DNA of 7,404 nucleotides from Legionellales bacterium. GTDB taxonomy: Bacteria > Pseudomonadota > Gammaproteobacteria > Berkiellales > Berkiellaceae. The notes below the pieces were generated by a model. It was given only the letters and a program-made list of their open reading frames with translations, had not been told where the DNA came from and did not search any database. The position numbers were made by a program, and so were the translations under genes. Each line of letters begins with the position of its first letter. Positions within the stretch are counted from its first letter, which is position 1. Location: the NCBI GenBank assembly GCA_023266435.1, contig JAHFQF010000117.1, positions 1 to 7,404 of the forward strand. The letters run 5' to 3'. Below are positions 6,787-7,404 of the stretch, one piece after another.

Positions 6787-6974
6787 GAATCTGAAAATAA
6801 TTTTAAGCGTAAGCTAGGTTCAGCACCTTGATGAGTAATTTTTAGTAATGTATGAATCATTCCTTTGAAATGGTGTTGGACTAGATAAATGCCGATAGTG
6901 ATATCGGCATTCGCGGTTACAAGACGTTTTTTTCTAAAAACTAATAAGGCTTCATTCGATAAGAGTGACCTAAA
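6783..6974 (-). pseudogene. Open minus-strand frame after recJ, possible remnant of an unrecognised gene
   Basis: On the minus strand, 63 sense codons are open from 6974 down to a TAG at 6785-6783 that overlaps the recJ stop. The product contains LLVFRKKRLVTANADITIG, then IYLVQHHFKGMIHTLLKITH and QGAEPSLRLKLFSDS. The only ATG in frame is at 6860; it has AAAGGA touching it (spacing too short) and would give just 25 residues. No GTG, TTG or CTG lies in the frame, and a TAG (6977-6975) closes it upstream. It therefore lacks a credible start. I do not recognise the sequence. It may be the C-terminal end of a decayed gene or a chance open stretch; the amino-acid composition is protein-like but this is not proof. 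Confidence 0.25.
6888..6911. repeat. Perfect 10-bp hairpin downstream of recJ
   Basis: AATGCCGATA (6888-6897) and TATCGGCATT (6902-6911) pair perfectly around a GTGA loop. It lies about 100 bases after the recJ stop. The bases directly after the stem are CGCGGTTAC; a run of seven Ts comes only at 6927-6933, 15 bases later. It is therefore not a textbook intrinsic terminator, though it may stabilise or process the recJ 3' end. It also falls inside the minus-strand open frame (codons for ADITIG). Confidence 0.55.
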
Positions 6975-7036
6975 CTAGCGGTTATATTCCTCTCTGGTTG
7001 ATTAGGGTTGTGCTCAGCCCGTGAGACAATAACGAC

Positions 7037-7074
7037 TGATCTTGCCCCGGTATTCCGGACACCCTACTAAGCTA
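7037..7074 (+). repeat. Left terminal inverted repeat of the outer IS3-family element
   Basis: Positions 7037-7074 match 7284-7321 at 29 of 38 bases with no gaps (constant offset 247). Identical blocks are TGATC, TGCCCCG, CGGACA and TTACTAAGCTA-like TACTAAGCTA at the inner end. The TG tip is typical of IS3-family ends. Confidence 0.75.
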
Positions 7075-7075
7075 G

Positions 7076-7081
7076 TATAAT
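7076..7081 (+). promoter_or_regulatory. -10 box for IS3 orfA
   Basis: TATAAT is a perfect -10 hexamer 26 bases upstream of the orfA ATG and directly inside the terminal repeat. The -35 position within the repeat (about 7053-7058, TTCCGG) is weak. IS3-family elements often gain a strong junction promoter only when their ends are joined in a circle, so a weak resident promoter is expected. A ribosome site AGAGG at 7091-7095 lies 6 bases before the ATG. Confidence 0.5.
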
Positions 7082-7101
7082 CTAGCGAAGAGAGGTGTAA
7101 C

Positions 7102-7317
7102 ATGACTGACAAAATTAGGAAAAAATATAGCGCTCAATTCAAAGAGCAAGCATTAGAAAGAGCGAAAAGGGATGGTTTTCGCAGGGTATCGAAAGATTTA
7201 GGCATTCATGAGACGATGCTATATTCCTGGCGCAAGAAGTTAGAGCAAACGGGGGTATCGTTTGAGGACCAAAAGCTTCAGGCTGATCCTGCCCCGAAAA
7301 AGCGGACAGGTTACTAA
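7102..7317 (+). CDS. IS3-family transposase OrfA, truncated by nested IS insertion
   Basis: Residues 1-60 are a standard OrfA N-terminus: KKYSAQFKEQALERAKRDGF, then VSKDLGIHETMLYSWRKKLEQTG (about 29-51). This is the helix-turn-helix that binds the terminal repeats (HTH_Tnp_1 type). OrfA is normally about 90-100 residues and continues into a leucine zipper and a frameshift site leading to OrfB. Here codon 61 spans the boundary at 7283/7284, and residues 62-71 (DPAPKKRTGY) are encoded by the terminal repeat of the inserted element, ending at TAA. The zipper and frameshift window are thus lost and no OrfAB transposase can be made from this copy. The start is supported by AGAGG 6 bases upstream. 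The truncated protein might still bind ends weakly; this is inference. Confidence 0.85.
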   Translation: MTDKIRKKYSAQFKEQALERAKRDGFRRVSKDLGIHETMLYSWRKKLEQTGVSFEDQKLQADPAPKKRTGY

Positions 7318-7321
7318 GCTA
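7284..7321 (-). repeat. Right terminal inverted repeat of the nested IS3-family element
   Basis: This is the partner type of the 7037-7074 repeat (29 of 38 identical). On the plus strand it points in the same direction as the outer left end, as expected if the inserted element is inverted relative to the outer one. The orfB stop codon (7316-7314) lies within it. Confidence 0.75.
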
Positions 7322-7403
7322 CAAATTTTGCCTCAAAAGCCTCTGGGCTGAGATAGCCGAGAGTTGAATGAAGACGCTTACGATTGTAATATACTTCAAT
7401 GTA
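7314..7403 (-). CDS. IS3-family transposase OrfB, C-terminal 29 residues (runs off right edge)
   Basis: Minus-strand translation from 7403 reads YIEVYYNRKRLHSTLGYLSP, then EAFEAKFVA and a TAG at 7316-7314. This is the characteristic end of the IS3-family DDE integrase domain (YN..R.H..LGY.SP..FE), which follows the catalytic glutamate. The catalytic residues and the rest of the gene lie beyond the window. Its stop overlaps the TAA of the truncated OrfA on the other strand (7315-7317), a by-product of the nested insertion. Confidence 0.88.
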   Translation of the reverse strand, partial: YIEVYYNRKRLHSTLGYLSPEAFEAKFVA

Positions 7404-7404
7404 A

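Larger units (their letters stand above)
7037..7283 (+). mobile_element. IS3-family element (outer copy), 5' end, interrupted by another IS
   Basis: The element begins with a terminal repeat TGATCTTGCCCCGGTATTCC at 7037, followed by a TATAAT box, a ribosome site and the start of an IS3-type orfA. Its sequence stops at 7283, where the terminal repeat of a second, oppositely oriented copy begins. The remainder of orfA, orfB and the right end should lie to the right of the nested element, outside the window. The 3-4 bp target duplication cannot be checked from one end. Confidence 0.75.
7284..7404 (-). mobile_element. Nested IS3-family element (minus orientation), right end only
   Basis: The end of this element is the terminal repeat starting TGATCCTGCCCCGAAAAAGC at 7284, inside the coding sequence of the outer orfA. 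Reading on the minus strand towards it is the C-terminus of an OrfB integrase, which places this as the right (orfB-side) end of an element lying leftward. The rest continues past the right edge of the window. The similarity of its end to that of the outer IS shows that the two are the same or closely related IS types. Confidence 0.75.

Noticed and set aside
6888..6933. Intrinsic terminator for recJ (hairpin plus T-run)
   Set aside because: The T-run begins 15 bases after the stem and the tail next to the stem is CGCGG, so it does not meet the usual form.
6958..7063. Minus-strand open run (VIVSRAEHNPNQPERNITAS...) entering the IS3 left end
   Set aside because: No start codon, and it reads through the terminal repeat into a TAG; the open stretch is only about 35 codons.

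Overview
The window looks like chromosomal DNA of a gammaproteobacterium. It is moderately AT-rich, and Leu codons are often TTA. The proteins read most like those of the Legionellales/Coxiellaceae-type lineages; this placement is an impression from protein style and was not tested by any search. Ordinary housekeeping and signalling genes fill the middle, and insertion-sequence DNA sits at both ends.

Layout, left to right. Positions 1-291 (minus) hold the N-terminal 97 residues of an ISAs1-family transposase that runs off the left edge; the element's end is probably near 453. Positions 524-1753 (plus) encode an EAL-HDOD signalling protein with an altered EAL loop. Nine bases after it, and convergent with it, is a small Mth938/DUF498-fold gene (minus). 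A divergent intergenic region of about 250 bases then leads to hom (homoserine dehydrogenase with ACT domain) and thrC (short-type threonine synthase), which form a tight operon. Next is a 106-base imperfect palindrome (4843-4948), followed by recJ (single-strand-specific 5'-3' exonuclease). After recJ come 250 bases without a confident gene. They hold a perfect 10-bp hairpin and a minus-strand open frame that may be a gene remnant. The right edge is an IS3-family element whose orfA is interrupted by a second, oppositely oriented copy of a closely related IS.

How the genes work together. Hom reduces aspartate semialdehyde to homoserine, and ThrC converts O-phosphohomoserine to threonine. The kinase step between them (ThrB or an analogue) is not encoded here, so it must lie elsewhere. 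A hom-thrC cluster near recJ is, from memory, an old gammaproteobacterial neighbourhood (Pseudomonas has hom-thrC near recJ; E. coli has dsbC-recJ-prfB-lysS). The IS insertions after recJ would therefore mark a break in that cluster.

The most informative structures are three: the nested IS pair, shown by a 38-base terminal repeat present twice in the same orientation 247 bases apart; the thrC-recJ palindrome, which looks like a MITE or interspersed repeat rather than a terminator; and the hom start, where an extended -10 promoter lies inside the longest open frame and points to a TTG start at 2383. I see no CRISPR array, tRNA, rRNA, or clear evidence of a wholly new multi-gene system.
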